Source of the DNA: Cupriavidus necator A5-1
Lineage (GTDB): Bacteria > Pseudomonadota > Gammaproteobacteria > Burkholderiales > Burkholderiaceae
Reading direction: 5' to 3'
Assembly (NCBI RefSeq): GCF_000744095.1
Contig: NZ_JQLI01000001.1
Location: 2,046,001 to 2,110,000, forward strand
DNA: 64,000 bases
Every line of letters starts with the position of its first letter. The first letter of the stretch is position 1. The notes under the pieces were generated by a model, which saw only the letters and a program-made list of their open reading frames with translations, did no database searches and was not told the DNA's origin. A program made the position numbers and the translations under genes. This document shows, piece by piece, positions 18,025 through 27,746 of this stretch.

Positions 18025-18693
18025 TCAACGCCCCTTAAAAAGGGGGTGCCGGGCGCAGACTGACAGCACGATTCGCTCGGACTGCACCAGGTAGTCGTTG
18101 AGGGCCGCGGCACACTCCGCGAGCTTGCCCGACTCGAATAGCTGCAGGATGTGCTTGTTCATCTCGACATATGGACCATGCAGGAATTCCGGATCCTGCA
18201 GCAAGCCGAAAGCCAGGCGCAATTCAGCCAGCAGGTGGGAGAACAACACGTTCAGCCGCTCGCTGTCCGCCAGTTCCACAATGGCTATGTGGAACTCCAT
18301 ATTGGCAGTCCCCGCACCTTGCCAGTCGCCACTGTCGCGGCAGCGCAGTCCCATTTCCACAGCTTCGCGCATGTGCTTTTTGGCCGGATGGCTGGGGTAA
18401 GCCTGGGCGATGGCCTGGCACTCGATCATGCGGCGCACGCGGTAGATGTCAATGATGGCCGCGATGCTGGGAATGGCCACCGACACTCCGCGATTCGGTT
18501 CATGCTTCAGCAGGCCTTCCTTGGTCAGCACGCGAAAGGTCTCGCGCAAGGTATTGCGCGAGATCTGCAGGCTTTCGCTTAGTGCCGCTTCCGACAAGCG
18601 CTGCCCGGGCGCGAAGTCGCCATGCACGATGCGCTGGCGAATCTGCTCGGTGACCCGCTCGGCCAAATTTCTTACGTCAGAAGTGGATGTCAT
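18025..18693 (-). CDS. GntR/FCD-family transcriptional regulator
   Basis: 222 residues: an N-terminal winged helix (VTEQIRQRIVHGDFAPGQRL, ALSESLQISRNTLRETFRVL, GLLKHEPNRGVSV) and an FCD ligand domain with EFHIAIVELADSERL and MNKHILQLFESGKLAECAAAL. FCD regulators are usually repressors released by a metabolite of the genes they control. It is divergent from the MFS/PxpA cluster at 19024, and the intergenic region carries two matching palindromes, so it very likely controls that cluster. Confidence 0.9.
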   Translation of the reverse strand: MTSTSDVRNLAERVTEQIRQRIVHGDFAPGQRLSEAALSESLQISRNTLRETFRVLTKEGLLKHEPNRGVSVAIPSIAAIIDIYRVRRMIECQAIAQAYPSHPAKKHMREAVEMGLRCRDSGDWQGAGTANMEFHIAIVELADSERLNVLFSHLLAELRLAFGLLQDPEFLHGPYVEMNKHILQLFESGKLAECAAALNDYLVQSERIVLSVCARHPLFKGR

Positions 18694-18754
18694 GTTGGCT
18701 TGAATGGGGCCGGCTTGGTGCCGGTATTTCCCCGTTCAGGGATGTTACTCCACT

Positions 18755-18765
18755 TTGTTCAACAA
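18755..18765. promoter_or_regulatory. Candidate GntR operator 1 (TTGTTCAACAA)
   Basis: An 11-bp palindrome, TTGTTCAACAA, centred at 18760, 62 bp upstream of the GntR start. Its second copy with the central base swapped lies at 18839-18849. FCD/GntR regulators bind short palindromes of this type. Confidence 0.6.
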
Positions 18766-18838
18766 TATGCACGAAATTGGTGCGACTTTGCCTCGCAATG
18801 TGCCTTAGGTGTATACCATGATCGATCAAATCCGAAGA

Positions 18839-18849
18839 TTGTTGAACAA
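18839..18849. promoter_or_regulatory. Candidate GntR operator 2 (TTGTTGAACAA)
   Basis: TTGTTGAACAA centred at 18844, extended to ATTGTTGAACAAT. The centre-to-centre distance from operator 1 is 84 bp, eight helical turns, which places both sites on the same DNA face. Such an arrangement fits cooperative binding or looping between the divergent promoters. Confidence 0.6.
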
Positions 18850-19023
18850 TAAATGCATGGTGGTTGAGGGATACGTGCCGATAGATCAACATGGTATGTG
18901 TCTTGCTAAACAGCCCTGGAGTGCAGGCGCTGGAATAGGCTTTCGCTCGCTACCGGAACATCGTCGTGAAGACTGCGCGACGAGCCTTCTCCAAGCTTTG
19001 TCCCATCCAAAGTGAGCGTAACC

Positions 19024-20310
19024 ATGTGGCTTAAAGAAACAACGCAGGAAGAGCGCAAGACGCTCTTTGCCGCCTTCGTCGGCTACGGGGTCGATGCATT
19101 CGACTACATGATCTACACCTTCATGATCCCCACCTTCATCCTGGTGTGGGGCATGACCAAGGCCGAGGCCGGCTATATCGCGACGGGCGCGCTCATCAGC
19201 TCGGCGGTCGGCGGCTGGCTGGCCGGCATCCTGGCCGACAAATATGGCCGCGTACGGATCCTGCAGCTCACCGTGCTCTGGTTCAGCTTCTTTACCTTCC
19301 TGAGCGGATTCACCCAGTCTCCCGAGCAGCTGTTCGTGACCCGCATGCTGCAAGGCCTGGGCTTCGGCGGCGAATGGTCGGTCGGTTCGGTGCTGATCGC
19401 CGAGATGATCCGTGCCCGCCACCGCGGCAAGGCGGTTGGCCTGGTGCAAAGCAGCTGGGCAGTCGGCTGGGGCCTGTCGGCGATTGCCTTCTGGGCGGTC
19501 TATGCCGCGTTCGAGCAGCAATACGCATGGCGCGTCCTGTTCTGGATCGGCGTGCTGCCGGCGATCTTTATCCTCTACATCCGCCGCAATATCTCCGAAC
19601 CCGAGGTGTATCAGGAAACCAAGGCCAAGCTGGCCCGCACCGGGCAAAGCAATAACTTCATGCTGATCTTCAAGCCCGGCGTGCTGCGCACCACGGTGCT
19701 GGCCAGCCTGCTGGCGACCGGCATGCAAGGTGCCTACTACTCGGTGACGACCTGGTTGCCCACCTACCTAAAGATGGAGCGCAACCTGTCCGTGCTCAAC
19801 ACCAGCGGCTATCTGATGGTGCTGATCGCAGGCTCATTCGCCGGCTATCTGACCAGCGCCTGGCTGTCCGACCGCCTGGGGCGCCGGCGTTGCTTCATGC
19901 TGTTCGCAGTGAGCGCAGCCATCCTCGTGATCTGCTATACGCAGCTGCCGATCACCGACGCGGCGATGCTGCTGCTTGGCTTCCCCTTGGGCTTCTTCCT
20001 GTCTGGCATCTTTTCGGGCATGGGAGCTTACCTGACGGAGCTGTATCCGAGCCATATCCGTGGCTCCGGACAAGGCTTTTCCTACAACTTCGGGCGCGCG
20101 GTCGGCTCGGTGTTCCCGGCCATGATCGGGCATATGAGCGCATCGATGTCGCTGGGCGTGGCCATCGGCTATCTCGCTGCGGGCGCCTATGGGTTGGTCA
20201 TTATCGCGTGCCTGCTGTTGCCGGAAACACAGGGACGCGAACTACTCGGCGAAACCGAGACTGGCACGGAAGGACCGGCTGACGCAGCAACTTCGCGGAC
20301 GGTAGCCTGA
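19024..20310 (+). CDS. MFS transporter (sugar-acid/aromatic-acid:H+ symporter type)
   Basis: About 428 residues, twelve predicted membrane segments. The MFS signatures are [13 protein letters not shown] between segments 2 and 3 and [12 protein letters not shown] between 8 and 9; [20 protein letters not shown] is typical of the metabolite:H+ and aromatic acid symporter families. It starts the cluster with pxpA only 4 bp downstream, so it likely imports the substrate of that cluster, perhaps an amino acid derivative or cyclic amide. GTG at 19012 is an alternative start. It is divergent from the GntR gene. Confidence 0.85.
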   Translation: MWLKETTQEERKTLFAAFVGYGVDAFDYMIYTFMIPTFILVWGMTKAEAGYIATGALISSAVGGWLAGILADKYGRVRILQLTVLWFSFFTFLSGFTQSPEQLFVTRMLQGLGFGGEWSVGSVLIAEMIRARHRGKAVGLVQSSWAVGWGLSAIAFWAVYAAFEQQYAWRVLFWIGVLPAIFILYIRRNISEPEVYQETKAKLARTGQSNNFMLIFKPGVLRTTVLASLLATGMQGAYYSVTTWLPTYLKMERNLSVLNTSGYLMVLIAGSFAGYLTSAWLSDRLGRRRCFMLFAVSAAILVICYTQLPITDAAMLLLGFPLGFFLSGIFSGMGAYLTELYPSHIRGSGQGFSYNFGRAVGSVFPAMIGHMSASMSLGVAIGYLAAGAYGLVIIACLLLPETQGRELLGETETGTEGPADAATSRTVA

Positions 20311-20314
20311 CACC

Positions 20315-21070
20315 ATGCAAATCGACCTCAACAGCGATCTCGGCGAGAGCTTCGGCGCATGGAGCATGGGCAACGATGCAGCCATGCTGGAGATCGTCAG
20401 TAGCGCCAACGTGGCCTGTGGCTTCCACGCCGGGGATCCAGCCGGCATCCTGCAGACGCTCAAGGCTGCCAGGATCCGTGGCGTTGCGGTGGGCGCCCAC
20501 GTTTCCTACCCCGACCTGCAAGGCTTCGGCCGCCGCAACATGGACGTGGCCAGCGCGGACCTGGTTGCCGATGTGATCTACCAGATCAGCGCACTGACTG
20601 GAATGGCCGCGACGGTCGGCGCCACCGTGCGCTATGTAAAGCCGCACGGCGCTCTATACAACACCATCGCCAGCGATGAACGCCAGGCGCGCGACGTGAT
20701 CACCGCCATCCTCAAGGTCGATCCCGAGCTCACGCTGGTCGCGCTGGCGGGCTCGCCGCTGGTGGGTTGGGCGCGGGAGGCCGGCTTGCGCGTCGTTGCC
20801 GAGGCGTTTGCCGATCGCGCCTACACGCCGCAGGGCAAGCTGGTGCCTCGGCGGGAAAAAGGCGCGGTCCTGCACGATGCCTTGGAAGTGGCGCAACGCA
20901 TGCTGCGCTTGGTGCGTGAAGGCACGGTACGGGCCATCGACGGCAGCGTGGCCCGCGTGGATGCGCAATCGATCTGCGTACATGGCGACAGCGAAGGCGC
21001 GCTGGAAATGGCGCGCGCCGTGCGCGAGGCATTAGAGCTCGATGGCGTGAAAATTTGCGCTTTCGCCTGA
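20315..21070 (+). CDS. pxpA: 5-oxoprolinase subunit A (LamB/YcsF family)
   Basis: 251 residues. The N-terminus [16 protein letters not shown] and the motifs [55 protein letters not shown] and ICVHGD are diagnostic of PxpA. With PxpB and PxpC it forms the ATP-dependent 5-oxoprolinase that converts pyroglutamate to glutamate. The start is 4 bp after the MFS stop. PxpB and PxpC are fused two genes downstream and a DUF1445 gene is inserted between them. Confidence 0.9.
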   Translation: MQIDLNSDLGESFGAWSMGNDAAMLEIVSSANVACGFHAGDPAGILQTLKAARIRGVAVGAHVSYPDLQGFGRRNMDVASADLVADVIYQISALTGMAATVGATVRYVKPHGALYNTIASDERQARDVITAILKVDPELTLVALAGSPLVGWAREAGLRVVAEAFADRAYTPQGKLVPRREKGAVLHDALEVAQRMLRLVREGTVRAIDGSVARVDAQSICVHGDSEGALEMARAVREALELDGVKICAFA

Positions 21071-21093
21071 TTCAAGGCATTGGAGAACCACTC

Positions 21094-21906
21094 ATGCAAG
21101 ATTCCGCACTGCAACGCGCCCGCATCGTCGCCCTGAACGCCGCACGTGAGGCGCGTGAAAGCTATCGAGCCGGCACCGTGCAGCCGACTGCCGGCATTGC
21201 ACCGGGGATGACGCAAGCCAACATGATTGCGTTGCCGCGCGACTGGGCCTGGGACTTCCTGTTGTACGCGCAGCGCAACCCCAAGGCTTGCCCCGTGCTC
21301 GACGTGATCGAGGCGGGCGCACACCATACCGTGCTGGCCGAAGACGCGGACGTCCGCACCGACATCCCGCTGTATCGCGTATGGCGCGACGGCAAGCTGG
21401 TGGAGGAGGTGGCGGACGCCACGCCGCTGTGGGCCGAGCACCCCGACCTCGTGACCTTCCTGATCGGCTGCAGCTTCACCTTCGAGACGCCGCTGCAAGA
21501 GGCCGGCATCGAGGTGCGGCATATCGCCGACGGCTCCAACGTACCGATGTACCGCACCAATCGCCAGTGCCGCCCCGCCGGCCGGCTGCACGGCGAACTG
21601 GTCGTGTCCATGCGGCCCATCCCTGCGCATCGGGTTGCCGATGCGGTTTCCATTACCGGCCGCTTCCCGTCGGTGCACGGCTCGCCGGTCCATGTCGGCA
21701 ACCCGGCCGCGCTGGGCATTGCCGACATAGCAAAGCCCGACTTCGGCGACGCCGTGCGCATCGAGCCGGGCGAAATCCCCTTGTTCTGGGCCTGCGGCGT
21801 CACGCCTCAAGCGGCCGTGATGGCGTCCCGCGTGCCGTTTGCCGTGACCCATGCGCCGGGCCACATGTTCATTACCGACGTGCCTGACAGCACGTACCAC
21901 GTCTAA
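21094..21906 (+). CDS. DUF1445 putative hydro-lyase / D-glutamate cyclase-like
   Basis: 270 residues. The motifs [58 protein letters not shown] and [20 protein letters not shown] with PGHMFITD are those of the DUF1445 family. The mammalian relative is D-glutamate cyclase, which makes 5-oxo-D-proline from D-glutamate. Between pxpA and pxpBC this suggests interconversion of D-glutamate and 5-oxoproline. The function in this bacterium is inferred only. The start at 21094 is 23 bp after pxpA. Confidence 0.85.
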   Translation: MQDSALQRARIVALNAAREARESYRAGTVQPTAGIAPGMTQANMIALPRDWAWDFLLYAQRNPKACPVLDVIEAGAHHTVLAEDADVRTDIPLYRVWRDGKLVEEVADATPLWAEHPDLVTFLIGCSFTFETPLQEAGIEVRHIADGSNVPMYRTNRQCRPAGRLHGELVVSMRPIPAHRVADAVSITGRFPSVHGSPVHVGNPAALGIADIAKPDFGDAVRIEPGEIPLFWACGVTPQAAVMASRVPFAVTHAPGHMFITDVPDSTYHV

Positions 21907-21933
21907 GACCGCCGGTCGTTTGCGGAGCTCGTT

Positions 21934-23547
21934 TTGCGTTTCCTGCCCGTTACCTCGAATGCACTGCTGGTGGAGCTGGCCGACCTGGACCAGACGCTGG
22001 CCTTGCTGACCTCGCTGCAACGCGATCCTCTTCATGGCGTGGCGGAACTGGTGCCCGCCGCGCGCACGATTCTCGTGCACTTCCGCGTGTCTGCCACCAG
22101 CGCCGCCGCGCTGGTGCGGGCCATCGCCGCGCGCGACCTGTCGCAGCGCGTCGAGCGCAGCAGCATCCTGGTCGAGATCCCGGTGCGCTATGACGGCGAG
22201 GATCTGGCCGAGGTGGCGCAGCTGCTTGGCATCACGCCCGAGGAAGTCGTGCGCCGCCACACCGGCAGCGAATACACCGTTGCTTTCACCGGCTTCGCTC
22301 CCGGTTTTGCCTACCTGAGCGGCGGCCATCCCAGCTTCGACGTTCCGCGCCGCAGTACGCCGCGTACGCGCATTCCCGCCGGCGCCGTAGGGCTGGCGGG
22401 CACCTTCAGCGGCGTGTATCCGCAGGCCAGCCCCGGCGGCTGGCAGATCATCGGCGTGACGCCCATGGCCATGTGGGATTTGGATCGCGAACAGCCTGCG
22501 CTGCTGCAGCCCGGCTATCGCGTGCGTTTTGTCGATATCGCCACGCGCGATGGCGTGGTGGATGCGGACCGCGCCATCGCCGCTGACGCGCCGGCGCGCC
22601 AGCCGTTGCCGGCAGCTAAGGCGCCCGCTGCCGCGGCGCTGAAAGTGAGCGGAACCGGCTTGCTGACTGCATTCCAGGACTTGGGCCGGCACGGCCAGGC
22701 GGGGCAGGGCGTCTCGGCCTCCGGCGCGATGGACCAGGCGTCCCTCAAGACCGCCAACCGCCTGGTGGGCAACCGCAGCGATGCCGCAGCGCTCGAGACC
22801 ATCGGTGGCGGCTTGCAGCTGCGGAGCATGGGCGAAACCGTGCTGGCGGTCACCGGCGCCGATGCACCGCTGACGGTGCGCACGGCCGATGGCCGGCAAT
22901 GGAGCGTCCCGAACCACCAGGCCGTGGCGCTCGCCGATGGCGACACGCTGAGCATCGGTCAGCCGCGCGCCGGGGCGCGCTGCTATGTGGCGGCGCGCGG
23001 CGGGTTTGCTGTCGCGCCGGTGCTGGGGAGCTACGCCACCGACACCCTGGCCAGGATCGGCCCCGCGCCGCTGGTCGTGGGCGATGTGCTCGACCTGCGA
23101 CCCGCGCCGGCCGGCGCCGTCGTGGGCGCCCCCGAGCAGCCTGCCGCCGACCTGCCCACCGTGGAGCAGGAGGTCGTGCTGGACGTGGTGCTCGGCCCCC
23201 GCACCGACTGGTTCACTGCCGAGTCCGTGGCGCGCCTTGCCGCGCAGCGCTGGCAGGTCACCCCGCAATCCAACCGCGTGGGCCTGCGCCTGGCCGGCGA
23301 GGTACCGCTGGAGCGCGCCATCACCGGCGAGCTGCCAAGCGAGGGCACAGCCCTCGGCGCGCTGCAGGTGCCGCCCAGCGGCCAGCCCGTCCTGTTCCTG
23401 GCCGACCATCCGCTGACCGGCGGCTATCCCGTGATCGGCGCCGTGGCACCCCATCATCTGGATCGTGCCGGCCAGATTCCGGTAGGCGCCTGGCTGCGTT
23501 TCAATCCGATCGGCGCCTTTCAAGAACTGAAACCGTCTGCCGCCTGA
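21934..23547 (+). CDS. Fused 5-oxoprolinase subunits B and C (PxpB-PxpC)
   Basis: 537 residues from a TTG start. Residues 1-215 are the allophanate hydrolase subunit 1-like Pxp[21 protein letters not shown] and [20 protein letters not shown]. After an Ala/Pro linker, residues 230-535 are Pxp[45 protein letters not shown] and the C-terminal [19 protein letters not shown]. In E. coli these are two proteins (PxpB, PxpC); fusion also occurs in urea amidolyase-related proteins. It completes the oxoprolinase with pxpA. The biotin carboxylase gene follows after 29 bp. Confidence 0.9.
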   Translation: MRFLPVTSNALLVELADLDQTLALLTSLQRDPLHGVAELVPAARTILVHFRVSATSAAALVRAIAARDLSQRVERSSILVEIPVRYDGEDLAEVAQLLGITPEEVVRRHTGSEYTVAFTGFAPGFAYLSGGHPSFDVPRRSTPRTRIPAGAVGLAGTFSGVYPQASPGGWQIIGVTPMAMWDLDREQPALLQPGYRVRFVDIATRDGVVDADRAIAADAPARQPLPAAKAPAAAALKVSGTGLLTAFQDLGRHGQAGQGVSASGAMDQASLKTANRLVGNRSDAAALETIGGGLQLRSMGETVLAVTGADAPLTVRTADGRQWSVPNHQAVALADGDTLSIGQPRAGARCYVAARGGFAVAPVLGSYATDTLARIGPAPLVVGDVLDLRPAPAGAVVGAPEQPAADLPTVEQEVVLDVVLGPRTDWFTAESVARLAAQRWQVTPQSNRVGLRLAGEVPLERAITGELPSEGTALGALQVPPSGQPVLFLADHPLTGGYPVIGAVAPHHLDRAGQIPVGAWLRFNPIGAFQELKPSAA

Positions 23548-23576
23548 GCGCGCACACGCACCAACAGAGATTTGCC

Positions 23577-25307
23577 ATGAAAAAAGTCCTGATTGCAAAC
23601 CGTGGCGAGATCGCCGTTCGCATCATCCGCGCTTGCGCCGACTATGGCGTGGCGTCGGTGGCCGTGTATGCCAATGCCGATATCGACGCGATGCACGCGC
23701 GCCTGGCCGATGAAGCCTACGGCCTCGACGGTGACCGTCCGGCGGACACCTACCTGAACATCCCCAAGCTGCTCGATATCGCTCGCCGCAGCGGGGCCGA
23801 CGCCGTGCATCCCGGCTATGGATTCCTGTCGGAAAGCGAAGCCTTTGCCCGGGCGGTGATCGATGCCGGCCTCACCTGGATCGGGCCGTCACCGGAGACG
23901 ATCGCCCGGCTCGGCGACAAGGTGGAAGCGCGCAAGATCGCCTTGCAGGTTGGCGCCCCGCTGGTGGCCGGCACGCCCGACCCGGTGGCCGACGCCAGCG
24001 AGGTGCTGGCCTTTGCCGAGCAGCACGGCCTGCCGATTATCATCAAGGCGGCCTTTGGCGGTGGCGGCCGCGGCATGAAGATCGCCTGGCGCATGGATGA
24101 GGTCGAGGAGTTGTACGCGTCCGCCGTGCGCGAGGCGGTCACCGCCTTTGGCCGCGGCGAGTGCTTCGCCGAGCAGTTCCTCGACAAGCCGCGCCATATC
24201 GAAGCGCAGGTACTGGCCGACCAGCATGGCAATGTGGTGGTGCTGGGCACGCGCGATTGCTCGCTGCAGCGCCGCAACCAGAAGCTGGTGGAAGAAGCCC
24301 CTGCGCCGTTCCTGACCGACGCGCAGCGCGCGCGCATCCACGCCGCCGCCCGCGATATCTGCGCCGCCGCCGGCTACATCAGCGCCGGGACCGTCGAATT
24401 CCTGCTCAGCGCCAGCGGCGCGATCTCGTTCCTGGAGGTCAATACCCGCCTGCAGGTCGAGCACCCCGTGACCGAGCAGACTACCGGGGTCGACCTGGTG
24501 GTCGAGCAGCTGCGCGTGGCCGACGGCCTGCCGCTGTCGATCACCGAAACACCCGCGCCGCTGGGCCATTCGATCGAGTTCCGCATCAATGCAGAGGACG
24601 TGGGGCGCGGCTTCCTGCCCACCCCCGGCCCGGTGCAGCGCTTTGATGCCCCATCGGGGCCCGGCGTGCGCGTCGATTCGGGCGTGCAGTCGGGCTCGGT
24701 GGTGCCAGGCACGTTCGATTCGCTGATGGCCAAGCTCATCGTGACCGGCGCCACGCGTGAACAGGCGTTGGCGCGCGCGCGCCGCGCGCTGCGCGAATTC
24801 CGCATCGAAGGCGTGGCCTCTGTGCTGCCGTTCCACCGCGCGGTGATCGACCACGCCGATTTCCTTGGCGCGAATGGCTTCAAGGTTCACACGCGATGGA
24901 TCGAGTCTGACTTCGCCGAGCCGCTCGCGGCGGCTGCCCGCGCCGAGCCGCAGCATGACAGCAGCCTGCTGCGTACCGCCATCGAGATTGATGGCCGCCG
25001 CGTGGTGCTCGGCCTGCCGGCGCAACTGCTGCGGGGCCTGGCCGACGCGCCGGCATCCGAAAGCGCCGCAGCGCCGGCGCAGGCAACCGCCACCGACGCT
25101 GCCGACCTGCCGTCTCCTATCGCCGGCACCGTGCAGGCCTGGAAAGTCGCGGAGGGCGACGACGTCAAGGAAGGCGAACTGATCGCCGTGATGGAGGCGA
25201 TGAAGATGGAAATGCAAGTACACGCCCATCGCGACGGCCGCGTGACCTGGCAGGCGCCATCCGGTGTCTTCCTCGCGGCGGGCGCGCGGCTGGCGAGCAT
25301 TGAGTGA
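23577..25307 (+). CDS. Biotin carboxylase-BCCP fusion (acyl-CoA carboxylase alpha type)
   Basis: 576 residues. Residues 1-445 are biotin carboxylase: [27 protein letters not shown], the ATP-grasp loop [24 protein letters not shown] and [15 protein letters not shown]. An Ala-rich linker leads to a BCCP domain ending in EAMKMEMQ, whose Lys carries biotin. No carboxyltransferase gene lies beside it. In this cluster it may pair with the PxpB-PxpC fusion, whose domains resemble those used with biotin enzymes in urea amidolyase. The substrate is unknown. The cluster ends here. Confidence 0.9.
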   Translation: MKKVLIANRGEIAVRIIRACADYGVASVAVYANADIDAMHARLADEAYGLDGDRPADTYLNIPKLLDIARRSGADAVHPGYGFLSESEAFARAVIDAGLTWIGPSPETIARLGDKVEARKIALQVGAPLVAGTPDPVADASEVLAFAEQHGLPIIIKAAFGGGGRGMKIAWRMDEVEELYASAVREAVTAFGRGECFAEQFLDKPRHIEAQVLADQHGNVVVLGTRDCSLQRRNQKLVEEAPAPFLTDAQRARIHAAARDICAAAGYISAGTVEFLLSASGAISFLEVNTRLQVEHPVTEQTTGVDLVVEQLRVADGLPLSITETPAPLGHSIEFRINAEDVGRGFLPTPGPVQRFDAPSGPGVRVDSGVQSGSVVPGTFDSLMAKLIVTGATREQALARARRALREFRIEGVASVLPFHRAVIDHADFLGANGFKVHTRWIESDFAEPLAAAARAEPQHDSSLLRTAIEIDGRRVVLGLPAQLLRGLADAPASESAAAPAQATATDAADLPSPIAGTVQAWKVAEGDDVKEGELIAVMEAMKMEMQVHAHRDGRVTWQAPSGVFLAAGARLASIE

Positions 25308-25925
25308 ATTCCTTTAAGGAGTCAGTGCTGGACGGGGAGAAAGGAACTGACTCCACCGCAGGAGGACAACCGCGAAGCGGTCAGCCCACACCTCCCAGGA
25401 ATCGCTGGTACGGAGCAGCGCTCAGGCGAGTGCACTATCCCGCAGGCAGCGGATCTAGAAGTGCGGCGCTTGCGTCCTGAGCAAGCGGGCTTTTTCGTAC
25501 GAGCTTTCGCACGGCTTTGCGGAGCCGGACATATCACCCCGGTACAGTTGCGCGAGGCATTGCTGGTGTCGGTGCCCTTTCCCGCCCGCGGCCAAGCAGC
25601 ATTCCGCAAACTATTAGGGAGCCGGCCAGATGAGAGGCTGCCCCTCCAACTGGAAAGCAATGATTTTCATGCCTTGACGCTTTTGGCCTGCCAATTACGT
25701 CTTGCGACAGGCCCTTGCACGGCAAATTCATGGAATCGGGGTTTCTCCGGGTGGCCTTTCCTGCTCAAAAATTAGAGACTTTTTCTTTATCCGAAAGCTG
25801 GTGCACGGAACGCGGGAGCACGCCGTAGCGGTCACCTTAGCGGTCTCCTTATGTGCCACTCCGAGTCTCGAGGCGCGCTGGCATCCACCTGAGGCCCGTC
25901 TGGTCGATCTAAAGGAATACGAACA
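25308..25925. other. 618-bp intergenic stretch with one inverted repeat
   Basis: No gene is supported; an open plus-strand frame at 25461-25775 has no recognised features. GGAGTCAGT (25318-25326) and ACTGACTCC (25346-25354) form a 9-bp inverted repeat with a 19-nt loop, about 10 bp after the carboxylase stop, possibly a weak terminator. The right end contains the upstream region of the phasin gene. Confidence 0.4.
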
Positions 25926-26438
25926 ATGCATGTTTCTGGTTCGGATCATCTTGCCGCAGCCCTGAAGGCACAAGGTGCAGCCATGGTTGCATTGACGAGC
26001 GTGGCTTTCGAATGCATCTATAAAGTCACGGAAGCGAACCTGCAGGCAGGCAAAGCGGCTATTGCGGCGCAGCAGCAGAATGTGGCGGCGGTGCTTGCGG
26101 CCGACGACTCGCGGAAGGTCCTGGCTACGCAGAGTAACCTTACCCAACCGGCGACAGAGAAGGCACTTGCCTATTCGCGGCAGATCCAGGAGATCGTTGC
26201 TGCGACTCAGGTTGAATTCCATAAGATCATCACCGCCGACCACGAACAAAACAGTCGTCGCGCACAAGACTACGTCGCCCACGTCATCAAGCATCTTCCG
26301 GCTTGCGTGGACGCCACGACGGCGTTGTGGCAATCAGCGTTTGCTGCTGCCAACGGCACTTATGAGGCCGCAAAGCATGCCTCGGAGTTGGTTCAAGCCA
26401 ACATTGCTGCGGCGAACTTAAGCCGCGCGCCCGCATAA
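25926..26438 (+). CDS. Phasin family protein
   Basis: 170 residues, rich in Ala and Gln and mostly helical, with phasin-like segments ALTSVAFECIYKVTEANLQ, AIAAQQQNVAAVLAADD, ALAYSRQIQEIVAATQVEFH and ATTALWQSAFAAANGTYEAA. Phasins coat polyhydroxyalkanoate granules and set their size. AAAGGAA precedes the ATG. A phaB paralogue follows 350 bp downstream on the same strand, which supports a role in PHB storage. No phaC or phaA lies in the window. Confidence 0.85.
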   Translation: MHVSGSDHLAAALKAQGAAMVALTSVAFECIYKVTEANLQAGKAAIAAQQQNVAAVLAADDSRKVLATQSNLTQPATEKALAYSRQIQEIVAATQVEFHKIITADHEQNSRRAQDYVAHVIKHLPACVDATTALWQSAFAAANGTYEAAKHASELVQANIAAANLSRAPA

Positions 26439-26788
26439 GCCCGAGCCGGGCAGGGCGACATTGTCGCCATCAGAATTCGGCCGGGGCTTGCCGGTCCACC
26501 ATGCCGCCTCAGCGAACTGCGCAGGCGTGCGCACGGGCTTGAAACCTGACGAAAGCTTCGCACCGAATCCCCTCATTTCGTGCCGGAACGAGGGGCAGCA
26601 AGCACTTTCCCATTCGGTGCCCCAAACAGTCGAATGACACAGAAGTGAAAAATAACCGCGCTAACCTAGCGCGGCAGCGTTAATTGCTTGCGCCATGTGC
26701 ATACGTGGCGGTAGTGGTTGAAAGCCGAACACAGAATCGGAACGATAGAACGGTAGGGGTCATACAAACTTGGACAGAGACAAGCAGG
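26439..26788. other. Phasin-phaB intergenic region
   Basis: No gene. GGCGACA (26454-26460) and TGTCGCC (26462-26468) form a perfect 15-bp palindrome 16 bp after the phasin stop; the one-base centre makes a protein-binding site more likely than a terminator. The remaining sequence is the phaB upstream region. Confidence 0.4.
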
Positions 26789-27532
26789 ATGACGAAACGC
26801 ATTGCATTGGTGACTGGTGGTATGGGCGGTTTGGGCGAGGCCATCAGCGTTAAGCTGCACGACGGCGGCTACGACGTGGTCGTGACGCACACGCCAGGGA
26901 ACCCGAATGTGAACAACTGGCTCGCCGCCATGGAAGTTGCCGGCCGCAATTTCCGTGCGTATGCGCTGGACGTTGCGGACTACGATGCCTGCCAGGAAAC
27001 GATGGCAAAGATTCTTGCCGAGGTCGGCCACGTCGACATCCTGGTGAATAACGCTGGCATTACCCGCGACATGGCCTTCAAGAAGATGGACAAGGTCAAC
27101 TGGGACGCCGTGGTTCGCACCAACCTGGATTCGGTGTTCAACGTGACCAAGCCCCTGTGCGACGGCATGGTGGAGCGGGGCTGGGGACGCATCATCAATA
27201 TCTCGTCCATCAATGGTTCGAAGGGTGCGTTCGGGCAAACCAACTATGCGGCCGCAAAGGCGGGCATGCACGGGTTCACGAAGTCGCTCGCGCTGGAGGT
27301 GGCTCGCAAGGGGGTGACGGTCAACACGATCTCTCCGGGTTACCTGGCGACCAAGATGGTCACCGCCGTGCCGCAGGAGATCATGGATACAAAGATCCTG
27401 CCTCAGATTCCGGTGGGGCGCCTTGGCAAGCCGGAGGAAGTGGCAGCCCTGGTTGCCTATCTGTGCTCCGAGGATGCGGGCTACGTGACCGGATCCAATA
27501 TTGCGATCAACGGCGGGCAGCACATGCAATGA
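26789..27532 (+). CDS. phaB: Acetoacetyl-CoA reductase (PhaB)
   Basis: 247 residues of the short-chain dehydrogenase family. The cofactor motif GGMGGLGEAI, the NNAG segment, the catalytic Ser (INISSINGSKG) and the Tyr-Lys pair (TNYAAAKAGMHG) are present. PhaB-specific segments include TRDMAFKKMDKVNWDAV and GSNIAINGGQHMQ at the C-terminus. It reduces acetoacetyl-CoA to (R)-3-hydroxybutyryl-CoA with NADPH for PHB synthesis. It stands apart from a phaCA operon, so it is probably one of several phaB paralogues. Confidence 0.9.
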   Translation: MTKRIALVTGGMGGLGEAISVKLHDGGYDVVVTHTPGNPNVNNWLAAMEVAGRNFRAYALDVADYDACQETMAKILAEVGHVDILVNNAGITRDMAFKKMDKVNWDAVVRTNLDSVFNVTKPLCDGMVERGWGRIINISSINGSKGAFGQTNYAAAKAGMHGFTKSLALEVARKGVTVNTISPGYLATKMVTAVPQEIMDTKILPQIPVGRLGKPEEVAALVAYLCSEDAGYVTGSNIAINGGQHMQ

Positions 27533-27691
27533 CCGATGGGGCGGAACATGGTTCTGCCCCCTGTGCGGCTCCGTATCGGGGGAGCACATAGAGGTCTACC
27601 TCACACGCGGCGCAAGGTATGAACGTTGCGCGCTCGGTCAGCCTGATGCAGCCAGCGAGCGCGGGCTCGCTGGCTAGTGGCAGATCGGCCT

Positions 27692-27720
27692 CCGTCGTCC
27701 ATGTGACGGCGGGGGTTTTT
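27692..27720 (+). terminator. Terminator downstream of phaB
   Basis: CCGTC (27692-27696) pairs with GACGG (27705-27709), extendable by three further pairs with one mismatch, then a T-tract at 27716-27720. A second, stronger hairpin with 11-bp arms (27650-27660 and 27665-27675, loop GCGG) lies just upstream but has no T-tract. Confidence 0.6.
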
Positions 27721-27746
27721 CCATCCTGGCCGCGCCTGCCGAAAGC

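Noticed and set aside
20821-23598. Very long minus-strand open frame (925 codons)
   Set aside because: It lies opposite the clear pxpA, DUF1445 and pxpBC genes. High GC content gives long antisense frames, and its sequence is low-complexity His/Arg/Gly without motifs.
25461-25775. Plus-strand frame of 104 codons before the phasin gene
   Set aside because: No start signal and no family features.
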